A stretch of DNA of 64,000 nucleotides from Arthrobacter sp. NtRootA1 (GCF_019976975.1 NZ_AP024630.1:620001-684000), one strand, 5' to 3'. Counted from the stretch's first letter, positions 32,652-42,570 are shown. The notes: generated by a model from the letters alone, not told the origin. Made by a program: numbers and translations.

Positions 32652-33734
32652 ATGCGCATTGGATTGATAGTTGGACCATGGTTCCCAGTCCCCCCGGAAC
32701 GGTATGGCGGCACGGAACGGGTTGTGGATGCCTTGGCCCGTGCCTTATCCGATGCAGGGCATGACGTACTCCTGGCTGCGGCGTCTGACAGCACCTGCCC
32801 CGTTCCGCTGCTGCGTGGCTTCGGGCCGAGTGAGCCTGAAGAGTTGGGGTTGACGCTCAGCGAGCTGCACCACGTCATCAAGGCATATGCCGGCATGCAG
32901 GACGTGGACATCATCCACGACCACACCCTTGCCGGACCTCTCTATGCCCACCGGCCGCTGGATGTACCCGTGGTGACCACCGTGCATGGTCCGCTGACGC
33001 CAAGATACGCAGGGCTGTACCGGGACATGGCCAAGGACACCGGGATCATCGCAATCTCGCATGACCAATGCAGCCGCATTTCCGATCTGCAAATATCGGC
33101 CGTCATTCACCACGGCCTGGATCTCTCCACGGTTTCCGTGGGCGACGGTTCCGGCGGGTACGCGTGCTTTGTGGGACGCATGTGCCCGGACAAGGGGCTG
33201 CTGGAAGCGGTGGCCGTTGCCCGCGAGGCCGGGGTGCCGCTGCGTATCGCCGCAAAGATGCATGCCAAGGATGAGCAGGACTATTACCACGATGTCGTGG
33301 AGCCGGTCCTTGGTTCACAGGAAGAATTCCTAGGGGAACTTTCAGATCCGGAGAAGTACGAGCTCATGGGCGGAGCGATGGCCATGATCAATCCCATCCA
33401 GTGGCATGAGCCGTTCGGGCTGGTAATGATCGAGTCGCTGGCTACTGGAACCCCTGTATTGTCCACCCCCATGGGTGCCGCCCCGGAAATAGTCCAACAC
33501 GGCGTCACGGGATACCTGGCGCAGACCAATGAACTCGCAGGGTTTGTGCAGGACGTGCAAGGGCTTAGCCGTGCGGAGTGCCGGCGTACCGTGGATGAGT
33601 ATTTCAATGCAGCACGGATGGCGTCGGACCATCTGGAGCTTTATGCCGCGGTCATCGAAGAATTCAAGGCCGGAGGCCTTCCGGGTAACGGCAAGTTGCA
33701 AGACAATCAGAGGCAAGCCCCTATCAACCTGTGA
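32652..33734 (+). CDS. Glycosyltransferase family 4
   Basis: A 360-aa GT-B transferase. The N-terminal domain starts MRIGLIVGPWFPVPPERYGG, and the donor-binding end has the EX7E motif in HEPFGLVMIESLATGTPVL with PEIVQHGVTGYL. The start at 32652 has GGAGG upstream and gives the usual N-terminus. A longer frame from 32550 is not supported. It is 40 bases before a glycogen-debranching-like gene on the same strand. The two may work on the same alpha-glucan or trehalose-type product, but the donor and acceptor cannot be told. Confidence 0.9.
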   Translation: MRIGLIVGPWFPVPPERYGGTERVVDALARALSDAGHDVLLAAASDSTCPVPLLRGFGPSEPEELGLTLSELHHVIKAYAGMQDVDIIHDHTLAGPLYAHRPLDVPVVTTVHGPLTPRYAGLYRDMAKDTGIIAISHDQCSRISDLQISAVIHHGLDLSTVSVGDGSGGYACFVGRMCPDKGLLEAVAVAREAGVPLRIAAKMHAKDEQDYYHDVVEPVLGSQEEFLGELSDPEKYELMGGAMAMINPIQWHEPFGLVMIESLATGTPVLSTPMGAAPEIVQHGVTGYLAQTNELAGFVQDVQGLSRAECRRTVDEYFNAARMASDHLELYAAVIEEFKAGGLPGNGKLQDNQRQAPINL

Positions 33735-33774
33735 CTGATAAGCAGGACATTTCCCGAGGAAGGCTTCGTGGGCC

Positions 33775-35910
33775 ATGACTGCTTGGAACGCCGATACGGA
33801 GGCAGGCGCTTCCGAGCTGGGTGCCGTGACCGTCGTCGAAGGTTCATCCTTCTGCATTTCCGCACATTCAGGTGACATTCACGGCGGAGGCTCCCAAGGC
33901 AGTTATTACCAGGACACCCGGATCGTGTCGCGTTGGATCCTGAGGATCAACGGAGCCCTCCGGGAACCATTGGTCACCACCAACCGCACCGCGTTCCAAG
34001 CCGAATATGTTGGCCGGGCCTGCTCCAGCGATGGTCGCTTCGACAGTCCGCTGGTTGTGCAGCATCAGCGGCATGTGGGCGCCGGGCTGCGGGACGATCT
34101 CACCATCAGGAACTACTCGGGCCAGCCGGCGCCTTGCGAGATCGAGTTGCTTATCGACGCCGACCTCGCCGACCTCTTCGACGTCAAGGGCGGCAGGGCA
34201 AGCAGGGCAGGATCCACCGAGAAAACGGCGCGCAAAAAGGAGCTCCATATTGAGTCCGTTCACACGAACGGGGAACGCCGGGGAGTGGCGTTCCGGGCTT
34301 CCGGAGCCAAAGCGAACCCGGAAGGACTGACATTCCACGTCACTATCCCGCCCCGTAGCCAATGGAGCACCAGCGTCATTGCCATTCCCCTGATCAATGG
34401 AAAGGGGCCGGACGAACCGTTTACGGAAACCACGGCGCTGCACCACACGATTGGCGTCCGTCGGCATATGGCCTGGACGGAGCACGTTCCCCGGATCGCT
34501 GTCACGGACAGTAACGTCGAAGAAGTCCTGGAACGAAGCCAGAGCGATCTTGGTTCGTTGCGGATCTTCGACCACGAGCACCCTGGACGTGCTGCCGTCG
34601 CAGCAGGGGCGCCCTGGTTCATGGCACTGTTTGGACGCGACTCGATTCTGGCGTCCTACATGTCACTCATGGTGGACCCTGGACTCGCGGCTGGCTCGCT
34701 GCAAACACTGGCCGGGCTTCAGGGCAGCAAAGTGGACGTCGACTCCGAGGAGGAACCCGGCCGCATGCCCCACGAGGTGAGGCTGGGAGTCACGGCCGGA
34801 CTCTCCTTGGGCGGAACCGCCTACTACGGAACGGTCGATGCAACGCCACTCTTCGTCACGCTGCTGGGCGAACTCAGCCGGTGGGGTCTGGGGGCGGACA
34901 TCATCGATTCCCTCCTTCCCCACGCAGACCGTGCCATCTCCTGGATGGAGAAATACGGCGACCGGGATGGCGACGGGTTCATCGAATACCAACGTCCCAA
35001 CAGTCACGGCCTGATCAATCAAGGATGGAAGGACTCCTGGGACGGCATCAACTTCGCCGACGGCAGGATCGCTGAAACACCCATCGCCTTGTGTGAGGTC
35101 CAGGCTTACGCCTACGGAGCTTATGTTGGGCGTTCGCTGCTGGCGCGCGCCGCGGGCGATACCGCCGTCGAACGCCGTTGTGCGGATCGGGCGGAAGCGC
35201 TCAAGGAGGAGTTCAACAAGGCTTTCTGGCTGCCGGACAAGGGCTATTTTGCCCTTGCCCTGGATAAGGACAAGAAACCCGTGGATTCCTGCACGTCCAA
35301 CATGGGCCACTGCTTGTGGACGGGCATTGTGGACGAGGACAAGGCTGCACTTGTGGCGGAGCAACTGATGTCACCTGAGATGTTCACGGGCTGGGGGATC
35401 CGCACCCTTGGTTCGGACATGGGTGCTTACAACCCCGTCAGCTACCACAACGGCTCGGTCTGGCCGCACGATACGGCGCTCGTGGCCACCGGACTCATGC
35501 GCTACGGCTACGTGAAGGAAGCCAGCCGCGTGGCGAGCGGATTGTTCGACGCCGCTGAGCACTTCGGCGGTCAGCTTCCGGAACTTTTCTGCGGCTTTGA
35601 CCGCTCGGACTTTCCGGAGCCTGTGCCCTATCCGACGGCGTGTTCACCGCAGGCGTGGGCAGCTGCGGCCCCGATTCAGCTGGCTCGCATCCTCCTGCGA
35701 TTCGACCCCGATTTCACCAGGAAAGTACTCCACCTGGCACCCATCCTCCCGGACTCGTTCGGGGAGTTCAGGGCAGAAAACGTCCTGCTGGGGCGCTCGC
35801 GGATCACGATCCAGGCGTCCGCGGGAAACGGCACCGTGACGGGATTGCCGGCTGGCCTGCAGCGGCGCTCCGATCCCCGACCGCCATTGGCTGGGGACTT
35901 GTTCGGCTAA
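33775..35910 (+). CDS. Amylo-alpha-1,6-glucosidase-like protein with glycogen debranching N-terminal domain
   Basis: A 711-aa protein. The N-terminal debranching-type domain (about residues 15-235) contains FCISAHSGDIHGGGSQGSYY. The C-terminal (alpha/alpha)6 catalytic barrel (about 270-690) has WFMALFGRDSILASYM, RMPHEVRLG, NQGWKDSWDGI, the PVSYHNGSVWPHDTAL loop and YPTACSPQAWAAA. Relatives hydrolyse branched or unusual alpha-glucosides. No signal peptide, so intracellular. It follows a GT4 gene by 40 bases and is convergent with the GNAT gene (15 bases between stops). Confidence 0.88.
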   Translation: MTAWNADTEAGASELGAVTVVEGSSFCISAHSGDIHGGGSQGSYYQDTRIVSRWILRINGALREPLVTTNRTAFQAEYVGRACSSDGRFDSPLVVQHQRHVGAGLRDDLTIRNYSGQPAPCEIELLIDADLADLFDVKGGRASRAGSTEKTARKKELHIESVHTNGERRGVAFRASGAKANPEGLTFHVTIPPRSQWSTSVIAIPLINGKGPDEPFTETTALHHTIGVRRHMAWTEHVPRIAVTDSNVEEVLERSQSDLGSLRIFDHEHPGRAAVAAGAPWFMALFGRDSILASYMSLMVDPGLAAGSLQTLAGLQGSKVDVDSEEEPGRMPHEVRLGVTAGLSLGGTAYYGTVDATPLFVTLLGELSRWGLGADIIDSLLPHADRAISWMEKYGDRDGDGFIEYQRPNSHGLINQGWKDSWDGINFADGRIAETPIALCEVQAYAYGAYVGRSLLARAAGDTAVERRCADRAEALKEEFNKAFWLPDKGYFALALDKDKKPVDSCTSNMGHCLWTGIVDEDKAALVAEQLMSPEMFTGWGIRTLGSDMGAYNPVSYHNGSVWPHDTALVATGLMRYGYVKEASRVASGLFDAAEHFGGQLPELFCGFDRSDFPEPVPYPTACSPQAWAAAAPIQLARILLRFDPDFTRKVLHLAPILPDSFGEFRAENVLLGRSRITIQASAGNGTVTGLPAGLQRRSDPRPPLAGDLFG

Positions 35911-35925
35911 CTGCCCGGATGCTGG

Positions 35926-36456
35926 CTAGAGCGTGTGCTCCATGACGAAGTCATGTTCCACGGTGTCGCCCAGTTTGAAGGACTTGGTGCCCACCCTCTG
36001 GAAACCACTCTTTTCATAGAAACGGATCGCCTTGGCGTTTTCACTGTTCACGCCAAGCCAGACTCCTGCCGCGCCCTTTTCCTCAGCGTCCGCGACGGAC
36101 GCCTTCATGAGGCGGGATGCGGCTCCTTGGCCGTGGTGATCCGGGTGGACATAGCACTTGCTGAGTTCCGTGGAGGGGAGCGCCGAGAGCACAGAGGCTA
36201 CATCCGGGTCGCTTGCCGGCTTGGCAATCAGCATGGTGTACCCGTTGAGCTGTCCGTCGTCGTCGAGCACCAAAACTGTGATGTGCGGATCGGCCAGGTA
36301 ATCCACGAAGTTCGCCTCGGCCAGCGTCTTCTCGAGATGGGCCTGGATGTCAGCCGCAGAGGCGCCGGGCGGGCACGCCAGCGGGAAGGTGACGGCCGCA
36401 AGCTCGGCCAGCTTTCCGGCGTCGTCTGCTGTTGCTGTGCGGATTGTCTCTGCCAC
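35926..36456 (-). CDS. GNAT-family N-acetyltransferase
   Basis: A 176-aa acetyl-CoA-dependent transferase. The acetyl-CoA loop is YVHPDHHGQGAASRLM, and the C-terminal strand and helix are VWLGVNSENAKAIRFYEKSG, followed by FQRVGTKSF. It could acetylate a small amine or a protein N-terminus. The start at 36456 follows a GAGAGGGAC stretch. It is downstream of the universal stress protein gene on the same strand, with a hairpin between. Confidence 0.88.
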   Translation of the reverse strand: MAETIRTATADDAGKLAELAAVTFPLACPPGASAADIQAHLEKTLAEANFVDYLADPHITVLVLDDDGQLNGYTMLIAKPASDPDVASVLSALPSTELSKCYVHPDHHGQGAASRLMKASVADAEEKGAAGVWLGVNSENAKAIRFYEKSGFQRVGTKSFKLGDTVEHDFVMEHTL

Positions 36457-36485
36457 GTGGTCCCTCTCTGAGTTTGTGGACAGCT

Positions 36486-36516
36486 AATGCCCCTAAGAAC
36501 GAATCTTAAGGGCATT
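36486..36516 (-). terminator. 12-bp hairpin ending the tct-usp operon
   Basis: Arms AATGCCCCTAAG (36486-36497) and CTTAAGGGCATT (36505-36516) have one difference. It is a C-A mismatch in plus-strand RNA but a G-U pair in minus-strand RNA. This points to function in the minus-strand transcript of the upstream operon. There is no T-run. Confidence 0.5.
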
Positions 36517-36543
36517 GGCTGGACACGGAGTCAAAGCGAGCGT

Positions 36544-36936
36544 TTAGTCTGCTTTCACGGCGAGCACCGGACAGTCCGCCTCCAACAGGATCCGTTGCGA
36601 GACACTGCCCATGATGAGTTTGCCAACCGGGCTGCGGCGGCGCAGGCCAATCACAATCAGCTCGGCGTTGTGCTCGTCGGCCGCGTCGAGTACCTCAGCA
36701 GCGGCATCATGGCCCCGGACTGGCTGTTTGATGATGTGCTGGATGCCTTGGAGGGCAAGGCGCTCCTCGATGGTCTGGATTTCCGGTTCCTGCGCGTACC
36801 GGTTATCCACCAAGGCGTCCCCCTTGGAAGAGTTGATCACCAACAGGGTGTCGTTGCTTTTCTTCGCTTCGGCAATGGCTTGGGTCAGTGCGGCTTCGCC
36901 TTCAGGCGTGGGGACGTATCCCACCACGATGGTCAT
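36544..36936 (-). CDS. Universal stress protein (UspA-type) coupled to tctA
   Basis: A 130-aa Usp-fold protein. It starts [20 protein letters not shown] and contains the nucleotide-binding signature [20 protein letters not shown] (G-2x-G-9x-G-S type), so ATP binding is likely. The ATG overlaps the tctA stop as ATGA, so the gene is translated with the transporter. A longer frame from 37152 lies fully inside tctA and is rejected. A Usp as last gene of a TTT operon may sense energy state or adjust the transporter, but this is inference. Confidence 0.92.
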   Translation of the reverse strand: MTIVVGYVPTPEGEAALTQAIAEAKKSNDTLLVINSSKGDALVDNRYAQEPEIQTIEERLALQGIQHIIKQPVRGHDAAAEVLDAADEHNAELIVIGLRRRSPVGKLIMGSVSQRILLEADCPVLAVKAD

Positions 36937-38543
36937 GGCTTCTCCTTGTTGTGGTGGCTGTTGTGGTGGATCCGTGTGCTGTTTTGGTCGGCTTGGATGG
37001 CGTCGTCCTCGCCCAGGAGCACTTCGCTGGGGTGGGCCGGGACCACGCTTGCTGGCACCGGACGGTTGCGGCGGACCAGCTTGAAGAGCAGCGGCCAGAG
37101 GATGACGATAGCCACGATGATGTAGACGACGACGGCGATTGGCTCGCTCCACAGCCCGGCGGGGTCACCGGCGAACAGCTGGAGAGTCCTGCGTAGCTGG
37201 CCTTCGATGCGCGGACCGAGGATGACGCCCAGAATGAGGGGCAATACAGGTAGCCCGAAGCGCCGCATCATGAATCCCAAGGCTCCGAGCACCAGCAGGA
37301 TCACCAGGTCGAACGCCTGCAGGTTCACCGAGTAGGCGCCCAACGTGGCGAAGAAGAGAATGCCGGCGTAGAGGTAGGGCCGTGGAAGCTGCAGCAGTTT
37401 CGCCCACAAGGGTGCCAGGGGCAGGTTGATCAGAAGGAGCAGCAGGTTGCCGATGAAGAGGCTGGCGATCAGCGCCCACACCAGGGGACCTTGGCTGGAG
37501 AACAGCTGCGGACCGGGCTGGATGCCATAGGAGGTGAACGCTGCGAGCATGACGGCGGCTGTGGCGTTCGTGGGCAAGCCGAGGGCAAGCATGGGGGTCA
37601 AGGTTCCGGCGGCTGCAGCGTTGTTGGCCGCTTCCGGGCCTGCGACGCCTTCGATGGCTCCCTTGCCGAATTCCTCCGGATGTTTTGTCAGCCGCTTCTC
37701 GGTGACATAGGAGAGGAACGTGGGGATCTCGGCACCACCGGCGGGAAGTGCGCCAAACGGGAAGCCGAAGGCCGTGCCACGCAACCAGGGTTTCCAGGAG
37801 CGGGCCCAGTCCTTCTTGCCCATCCAGGGCCGTCCGACGGGAATGATGTGAAGTGGTGAACGCCGCAAGTGCGCGGCAACCCACAGTGCTTCACCCACGG
37901 CGAAGATGGCCACTGCCACCACAACGATGTCCAGGCCGTCGGCCAGCATCGGCTGGCCGAATGTCAGGCGGCGCTGGCCTGTAACGGAGTCAATGCCTAC
38001 CAGACCGATGGCCAGCCCCAGTCCCAGGGAAGCAAATCCCCTGAGCCGGGATGAACCCAGGACTGCGGTGACGGCCAGCAAGGCGAGGATCATGATGGCG
38101 AAGTAGCTCGGTGCGCCCAAGCTCACGGCGAACTGAACCACCAACGGTGCAAGTCCTGCCAGCAGGGCCGTACCGATGGTGCCGGCAATAAAGGAACCAA
38201 TCGCCGCAGTCGCGAGCGCTTGGGCTGCCCGTCCGGCTTTCGCCATCTTGTTGCCCTCGATAGCCGTGACGACGGACGAGGACTCGCCGGGTGTGTTCAG
38301 CAGGATGGAGGTTGTTGAACCGCCATACATGCCGCCGTAGTAGATGCCGGCGAACATAATAAAGGCGCTGGTGGGCTCAAGGGCGGCCGTGACCGGAAGC
38401 AGCAGCGCCACAGTCATGGCCGGGCCGAGCCCTGGGAGAACGCCAACGGCCGTTCCCAGGAGCACGCCGATCATGGCGTACAGAAGATTCATGGGGGTGA
38501 GGGCGGTGGCGAAACCGTCCATCAAAGAGGACCAGACGTCCAT
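36933..38543 (-). CDS. tctA: Tripartite tricarboxylate transporter, large permease TctA
   Basis: A 536-aa integral membrane subunit with about 11-12 spans. The TctA signature [20 protein letters not shown] lies near the N-terminus, followed by [21 protein letters not shown] second repeat has [20 protein letters not shown] and [20 protein letters not shown]. The C-terminus is charged, Asn- and His-rich ([13 protein letters not shown]). It shares a base with the end of tctB (TGATG) and overlaps usp (ATGA). The system takes up a carboxylate such as citrate, tartrate or similar, driven by the proton or sodium gradient. Confidence 0.95.
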   Translation of the reverse strand: MDVWSSLMDGFATALTPMNLLYAMIGVLLGTAVGVLPGLGPAMTVALLLPVTAALEPTSAFIMFAGIYYGGMYGGSTTSILLNTPGESSSVVTAIEGNKMAKAGRAAQALATAAIGSFIAGTIGTALLAGLAPLVVQFAVSLGAPSYFAIMILALLAVTAVLGSSRLRGFASLGLGLAIGLVGIDSVTGQRRLTFGQPMLADGLDIVVVAVAIFAVGEALWVAAHLRRSPLHIIPVGRPWMGKKDWARSWKPWLRGTAFGFPFGALPAGGAEIPTFLSYVTEKRLTKHPEEFGKGAIEGVAGPEAANNAAAAGTLTPMLALGLPTNATAAVMLAAFTSYGIQPGPQLFSSQGPLVWALIASLFIGNLLLLLINLPLAPLWAKLLQLPRPYLYAGILFFATLGAYSVNLQAFDLVILLVLGALGFMMRRFGLPVLPLILGVILGPRIEGQLRRTLQLFAGDPAGLWSEPIAVVVYIIVAIVILWPLLFKLVRRNRPVPASVVPAHPSEVLLGEDDAIQADQNSTRIHHNSHHNKEKP

Positions 38544-39046
38544 CAGAGGATTCCTTCCAGGAGTCCGGCGGGTAGTGCAATGCCAAGGCCGAGGTAGAAG
38601 CCGTAGAAGGTGGCCAGGGAGAGCGCAACAGAGATGATTCCGTCACGGACATAGTGCCGGCTGCCAAGTGCCAGTACGCTGCCCCAGAACAGGACAGTCC
38701 CGGAGATGACCCAGCCGGCCCAGTCGATGAGCAGGATGTTGAGGATGAAGGCTCCTGCGAGCGGGAGCACCGTCTTCCAATCGGCGGGGTGTGCGAGGTC
38801 AATGTCCTCGCCGCCTTCCACCTCGCCCTTGCCGCCGCGGAGAACATTGATAGCCAGCAAAATTGCGCAGACCACCAGAAGGCCGGCAACGACGAAGGGA
38901 ACCGCCTTGGGCCCTACGGGGTCCGACTTCGAATACGGGGTTACCAGGCCGTTCGCGTCGAGGAAGACAAGGACGCCTACCGCGCCGAGCAGGAGGGCTA
39001 CCCCCAGCTCGGCGCGGCCCTTGAGGCCTGTTGCTAAAGTGCTCAC
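38543..39046 (-). CDS. tctB: Tripartite tricarboxylate transporter, small permease TctB
   Basis: A 167-aa subunit with four predicted spans, including [20 protein letters not shown] and [21 protein letters not shown] start overlaps the tctC stop (GTGA). TctB is poorly conserved in general. The identification rests on size, topology and position between tctC and tctA. Confidence 0.9.
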   Translation of the reverse strand: MSTLATGLKGRAELGVALLLGAVGVLVFLDANGLVTPYSKSDPVGPKAVPFVVAGLLVVCAILLAINVLRGGKGEVEGGEDIDLAHPADWKTVLPLAGAFILNILLIDWAGWVISGTVLFWGSVLALGSRHYVRDGIISVALSLATFYGFYLGLGIALPAGLLEGIL

Positions 39047-40053
39047 GCCAAGCCAAGCTTGGTGAGCACGTCCGCCACCCGCTTGTCCTGGTCCGTCAGG
39101 AACTTCTGGAACTCGTCACCGGTGATGAAGGCGTCGGTCCAGCTGTGGGTCTTGAGGGCTTCTTTCCAGCCAGCGGATTCGTGCATCTTCTCCAGCGCGG
39201 CAATCAGTGACTTCTTGTCGTCCTCGCTGATGCCCGGAGGGGCCACCATGCCACGCCAGTTGGTGAAGACCAGATCGATGTTGGACTCCTTCAGCGTGGG
39301 AGCGTCAACACCTTCAAGACGCTTCTCGCCACTGGTGGCCAGGACGCGGACTTCGCCGGACTTGATCTGCTGCAGGTATTCGCCTGCACCGGAAGCCGCG
39401 AAGCCAAGCTTGTTGCCGAGGATGGCCGGAAGAAGATCTCCACCGCCGTCGTATGCGACGTAGTTGACCTTCGTGGCGTCAATTCCAAGTGCGCCTGCCA
39501 ACTGCATGGGCAGGAGGTGGTCGGGGCCGCCAGGCGAGGAACCGCCACCCACGGAGATGGATCCGGGATCTGCTTTCCAAGCCTTCACGAGGTCATCGAT
39601 CGTCTTGTACGGGGAGTCCTTGCTGACCATGATGGCGCCGGGCTCTTCAATGAGCCGTGCCAGCGGGGTGGTCTGGGTCAGCTTCGACTCGGACTTGTTG
39701 GTGTAGCTGGCACCCACAACACCCAGACCCATGAGCATGGTGAGGTCCCCGTTCCCCTTTTCGTTGACGACGCGGGCCAGACCCACCGTGCCGCCGGCAC
39801 CTGCGAGGTTGAACACCTCCGTGTTATTGGCGATCTTCTCGTCGTCGAGAACCTTGGCAGCCGCCCGTGCGGTGGTGTCGTAACCGCCGCCGGGAGTGTT
39901 GGGAACCATGATCTGGAGTCCGGTGACCGGGCCGGCTGCGGCGCCGGAGCTGGACGAACCAGTGGAGCTCTTACCTGTGGCGCCGCAACCGGTGGCCATC
40001 AAGGCGATGCCGGCAGCAACGGCGGCGATTCGCAATGCGCGGATCTGGCGCAT
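39043..40053 (-). CDS. tctC: Tripartite tricarboxylate transporter, solute-binding lipoprotein TctC
   Basis: A 336-aa extracytoplasmic binding protein. The signal peptide (MRQIRALRIAAVAAGIALMA) ends in lipobox ATGC, followed by a Ser/Gly linker. The mature part has the TctC/BUG pattern MVPNTPGGGYDTTARA and GAGGTVGLARVVN, and SISVGGGSSPGGPDHLLPMQ. The carboxylate-contacting loops are of this type. The start at 40053 has AGAGGAAC upstream. An in-frame extension to 40185 would precede the signal peptide and is rejected. It is first in the tctC-tctB-tctA-usp operon, divergent from the two-component genes. Confidence 0.94.
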   Translation of the reverse strand: MRQIRALRIAAVAAGIALMATGCGATGKSSTGSSSSGAAAGPVTGLQIMVPNTPGGGYDTTARAAAKVLDDEKIANNTEVFNLAGAGGTVGLARVVNEKGNGDLTMLMGLGVVGASYTNKSESKLTQTTPLARLIEEPGAIMVSKDSPYKTIDDLVKAWKADPGSISVGGGSSPGGPDHLLPMQLAGALGIDATKVNYVAYDGGGDLLPAILGNKLGFAASGAGEYLQQIKSGEVRVLATSGEKRLEGVDAPTLKESNIDLVFTNWRGMVAPPGISEDDKKSLIAALEKMHESAGWKEALKTHSWTDAFITGDEFQKFLTDQDKRVADVLTKLGLA

Positions 40054-40309
40054 GGTGTTCCTCTTCTCAGTATGGAAATTCTGTGCAGGGCGATCAGCGT
40101 TGTGCCCTCGTGAGTTGATGCTAGGTCCCGGCGTGACGGTCATCACTCTTGTGTTCGCAGTGATCTTTAAGTTCATTGCGTTCACGCCTTTGCCTTCTCA
40201 TAGGGCCTGGCCCCGCTGGTGCTCAGCGCGCTTAGGGTATAGTTCCGATACGCCACGCGGAGCACCCCCAAGCAGCTCCACCCGCAGGCGCCACATAAGG
40301 AACCAACCA
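40054..40309. promoter_or_regulatory. Divergent control region between tctC and the sensor kinase gene
   Basis: 256 bases hold both promoters. AT-richer elements (for example TTTAAGTTCATTGCGTTCAC, 40167-40186) are candidates for response-regulator binding, but I cannot define a repeated site. No gene is seen. Confidence 0.4.
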
Positions 40310-41899
40310 GTGACTCGACGAAGAGGAATGTCCTTGGCAGGGCAGTACCTTGTGCTGCAATTGTTGATTGTCCTGGCGGTCTTGGTTGCTGTTGTAGCCA
40401 TCTCCCTGGCACAGTCGGCTGCCGCATTCGAGCGCACCGAGGGGCGCCGGGCCTTGTCTGCGGCAGAGGCCTTGGGCAACAACCCTACCGTGCGCGCATT
40501 GCTGCCCTCCGCGGAACCACGCGGCGGCTCGGCGCTTCCTGCCGTCGCGGAATCCGTTCGGACGGTCTCAGGATCCGCCCACGTGGCCCTCGCGAAACTG
40601 GACGGCACCGTGATCACTGCTTCGGACCCAGGGCTGATCGGTCGGCCCCTGCCGTTGGGCCAGAGCCGGGTGATGGAAGGGCGGGCCTGGACGGGAGTCC
40701 TCAACGGAACAAATGGGGCCGTCCTTTCCGCCCATGTGCCGGTGATTGACGATTCCGGAAAGATGATCGGCATCGCATCGATCAGCCGCAATTACCCGTC
40801 CGCCCTTGAACGGCTGGAAGACGTGGTGCCCAACCTCCTCACCTACCTGGGCGTTGCGAGTGTCCTGGGCGTAGTGGGTTCCCTACTGCTGTCCCGTCGC
40901 GTCAAACGGCAAACGCTGGGAATGGAGCCCCGGGAGATCACCGGACTCGTGGAAAACCGTGAAGCGATGCTGCAAGGCCTGAAGGAAGGGGTGGTTGCCC
41001 TTGACCCTCACGAGCGGATTACCGTGGCAAATGAGAGCGCCCGCCAACTCCTTGGACTGCCCGCGGACTGTGTAGGCCGGAAACTCGGCTCGCTTCACGT
41101 GGACCGCGCGCTGAAGGTGGTACTCACCCGGGAACAATCAGACCCAGACCAATTGGTGCTCGTGGGGGACCGGTTGGTGGTCATGAACAGGGTGGCCCTC
41201 AGGTCCCGTGGACGCGACATTGGCTCGGTGACAACGCTGAGGGACCGGACCGAGTTGTCGTCCCTGGAGAGTGAATTAGGTGCCACCCGAACCGTGACTG
41301 ACACCTTGCGTGCCCAAGCCCACGAGTTCGCCAACCAACTCCACGTCATTTCCGGCCTGATCCAGATTGGCGAATACGATTCCGTGGTGCAGTTCGTCAA
41401 CGGCGCCACCGTGGACCGTACCCGGCTCAACGACGAAGTGACCAGCCGCATCCAGGACCCGGCACTCGCAGCCCTCTTGATAGCCAAAGCCAGTTTGGCC
41501 ACTGAGCGCGGCGTTGAACTGCAGATCGACCCGCAGTCCGGGCTCCCGCGCGTCAACGAGGAACTGTCCCGGGACCTCACCACTGTGGTGGGCAACTTGG
41601 TGGACAACGCGTTCGACGCCGTCACGGGGCTGGCTGGGGCGGCGGTGAGTGTGTTGGTGGTCAACTCAGCGGACGGTGTTTCAGTCACGGTTCGGGACAA
41701 CGGTCCAGGCGTGCCCTCCGGCTCCGCTGAGGACATTTTCCGGCAGGGCTTTTCCACGAAGGAACCGGGACCCGGCGATGCCCGCGGCTTCGGCTTGGCG
41801 CTCTCGCGGGTGATCTGCCATCGGTCCGGTGGCGACCTGACAGTAGCCAACGATCATGGGGCAGTCTTCACCGCACGATTCAATAAAGGGGCAGTGTAA
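40310..41899 (+). CDS. CitA/DcuS-type sensor histidine kinase
   Basis: A 529-aa membrane sensor. One span near the N-terminus (YLVLQLLIVLAVLVAVVA), an extracytoplasmic PAS-like (PASC) sensing domain (residues about 35-180) and a second span (LLTYLGVASVLGVVGSLLLS) are followed by a cytosolic PAS domain. The kinase core follows, with the H-box His338 (AQAHEFANQLHVISGL), N-box NLVDNAFDAV and G-box DNGPGV. This architecture senses di- and tricarboxylates. GTG at 40310 is chosen because AAGGAA is 8 bases upstream. The in-frame ATG at 40328 has a purine run directly against it. It ends 2 bases before its response regulator. Confidence 0.93.
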   Translation: MTRRRGMSLAGQYLVLQLLIVLAVLVAVVAISLAQSAAAFERTEGRRALSAAEALGNNPTVRALLPSAEPRGGSALPAVAESVRTVSGSAHVALAKLDGTVITASDPGLIGRPLPLGQSRVMEGRAWTGVLNGTNGAVLSAHVPVIDDSGKMIGIASISRNYPSALERLEDVVPNLLTYLGVASVLGVVGSLLLSRRVKRQTLGMEPREITGLVENREAMLQGLKEGVVALDPHERITVANESARQLLGLPADCVGRKLGSLHVDRALKVVLTREQSDPDQLVLVGDRLVVMNRVALRSRGRDIGSVTTLRDRTELSSLESELGATRTVTDTLRAQAHEFANQLHVISGLIQIGEYDSVVQFVNGATVDRTRLNDEVTSRIQDPALAALLIAKASLATERGVELQIDPQSGLPRVNEELSRDLTTVVGNLVDNAFDAVTGLAGAAVSVLVVNSADGVSVTVRDNGPGVPSGSAEDIFRQGFSTKEPGPGDARGFGLALSRVICHRSGGDLTVANDHGAVFTARFNKGAV

Positions 41900-41901
41900 T
41901 C

Positions 41902-42570
41902 ATGATCAAAGTCTTGATTGTGGATGACGACTTCATGGTGGCCAAGGTCCACGCAGGGTTCATCCAACGGACCCCGGGGTTCGGCGTCGTGGGTGTAGCG
42001 CACACCGGCGCGCAGGCCATCCTTGAGACGCAACGGCTGCAGCCGGACCTGGTGCTGTTGGATATCCATCTCCCGGACATTAACGGGCTGGACCTGATGC
42101 ATCAGCTCCGGGATGTTGCCCCGGACCTTGACGTGTTAGTGATCAGCGCGGCCCGTGAAACCGAGACGGTTCGCAAGGCGCTGCGCGGCGGCATTGTGCA
42201 TTACCTCATTAAGCCTTTTTCGCAGGCTGATCTTCAGGAACGATTGCAACACTATTTGAACGCTTACCAAGGGCTGGACGCTTCCAAGGACGTGGCCGAG
42301 CAATCGGATGTCAACCGGGTATTCGGGCTGGATTCCGCTCAACGTACGCTGCCCAAAGGTTGCAGCGTGGAGACGCTGGAGCTCGTGGAGGCCGCGCTGA
42401 AATCGGCGCCGGGCGACGTCTCCGCCGCCGAGGTTGCAGAGCAATTGGGGACCTCCCGGGTGAGCGCCCGCCGTTACCTCGAGTACCTCCATGACGAAGG
42501 TGCGCTGGAAGTGAGGCTGAAGTACGGCGTCGGGCGTCCTGAAAGAAGGTATGTGCTGAAGGGGCGGTAA
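41902..42570 (+). CDS. CitB/DcuR-type response regulator
   Basis: A 222-aa two-component regulator. The receiver has the phospho-acceptor Asp54 (DLVLLDIHLPDINGLD), acidic pocket VDDD and Lys switch (LIKPF). The C-terminal domain has an HTH (AEVAEQLGTSRVSARRYLEY). It pairs with the upstream kinase and most likely controls the divergent tctCBA-usp operon in response to an external carboxylate. Confidence 0.93.
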   Translation: MIKVLIVDDDFMVAKVHAGFIQRTPGFGVVGVAHTGAQAILETQRLQPDLVLLDIHLPDINGLDLMHQLRDVAPDLDVLVISAARETETVRKALRGGIVHYLIKPFSQADLQERLQHYLNAYQGLDASKDVAEQSDVNRVFGLDSAQRTLPKGCSVETLELVEAALKSAPGDVSAAEVAEQLGTSRVSARRYLEYLHDEGALEVRLKYGVGRPERRYVLKGR

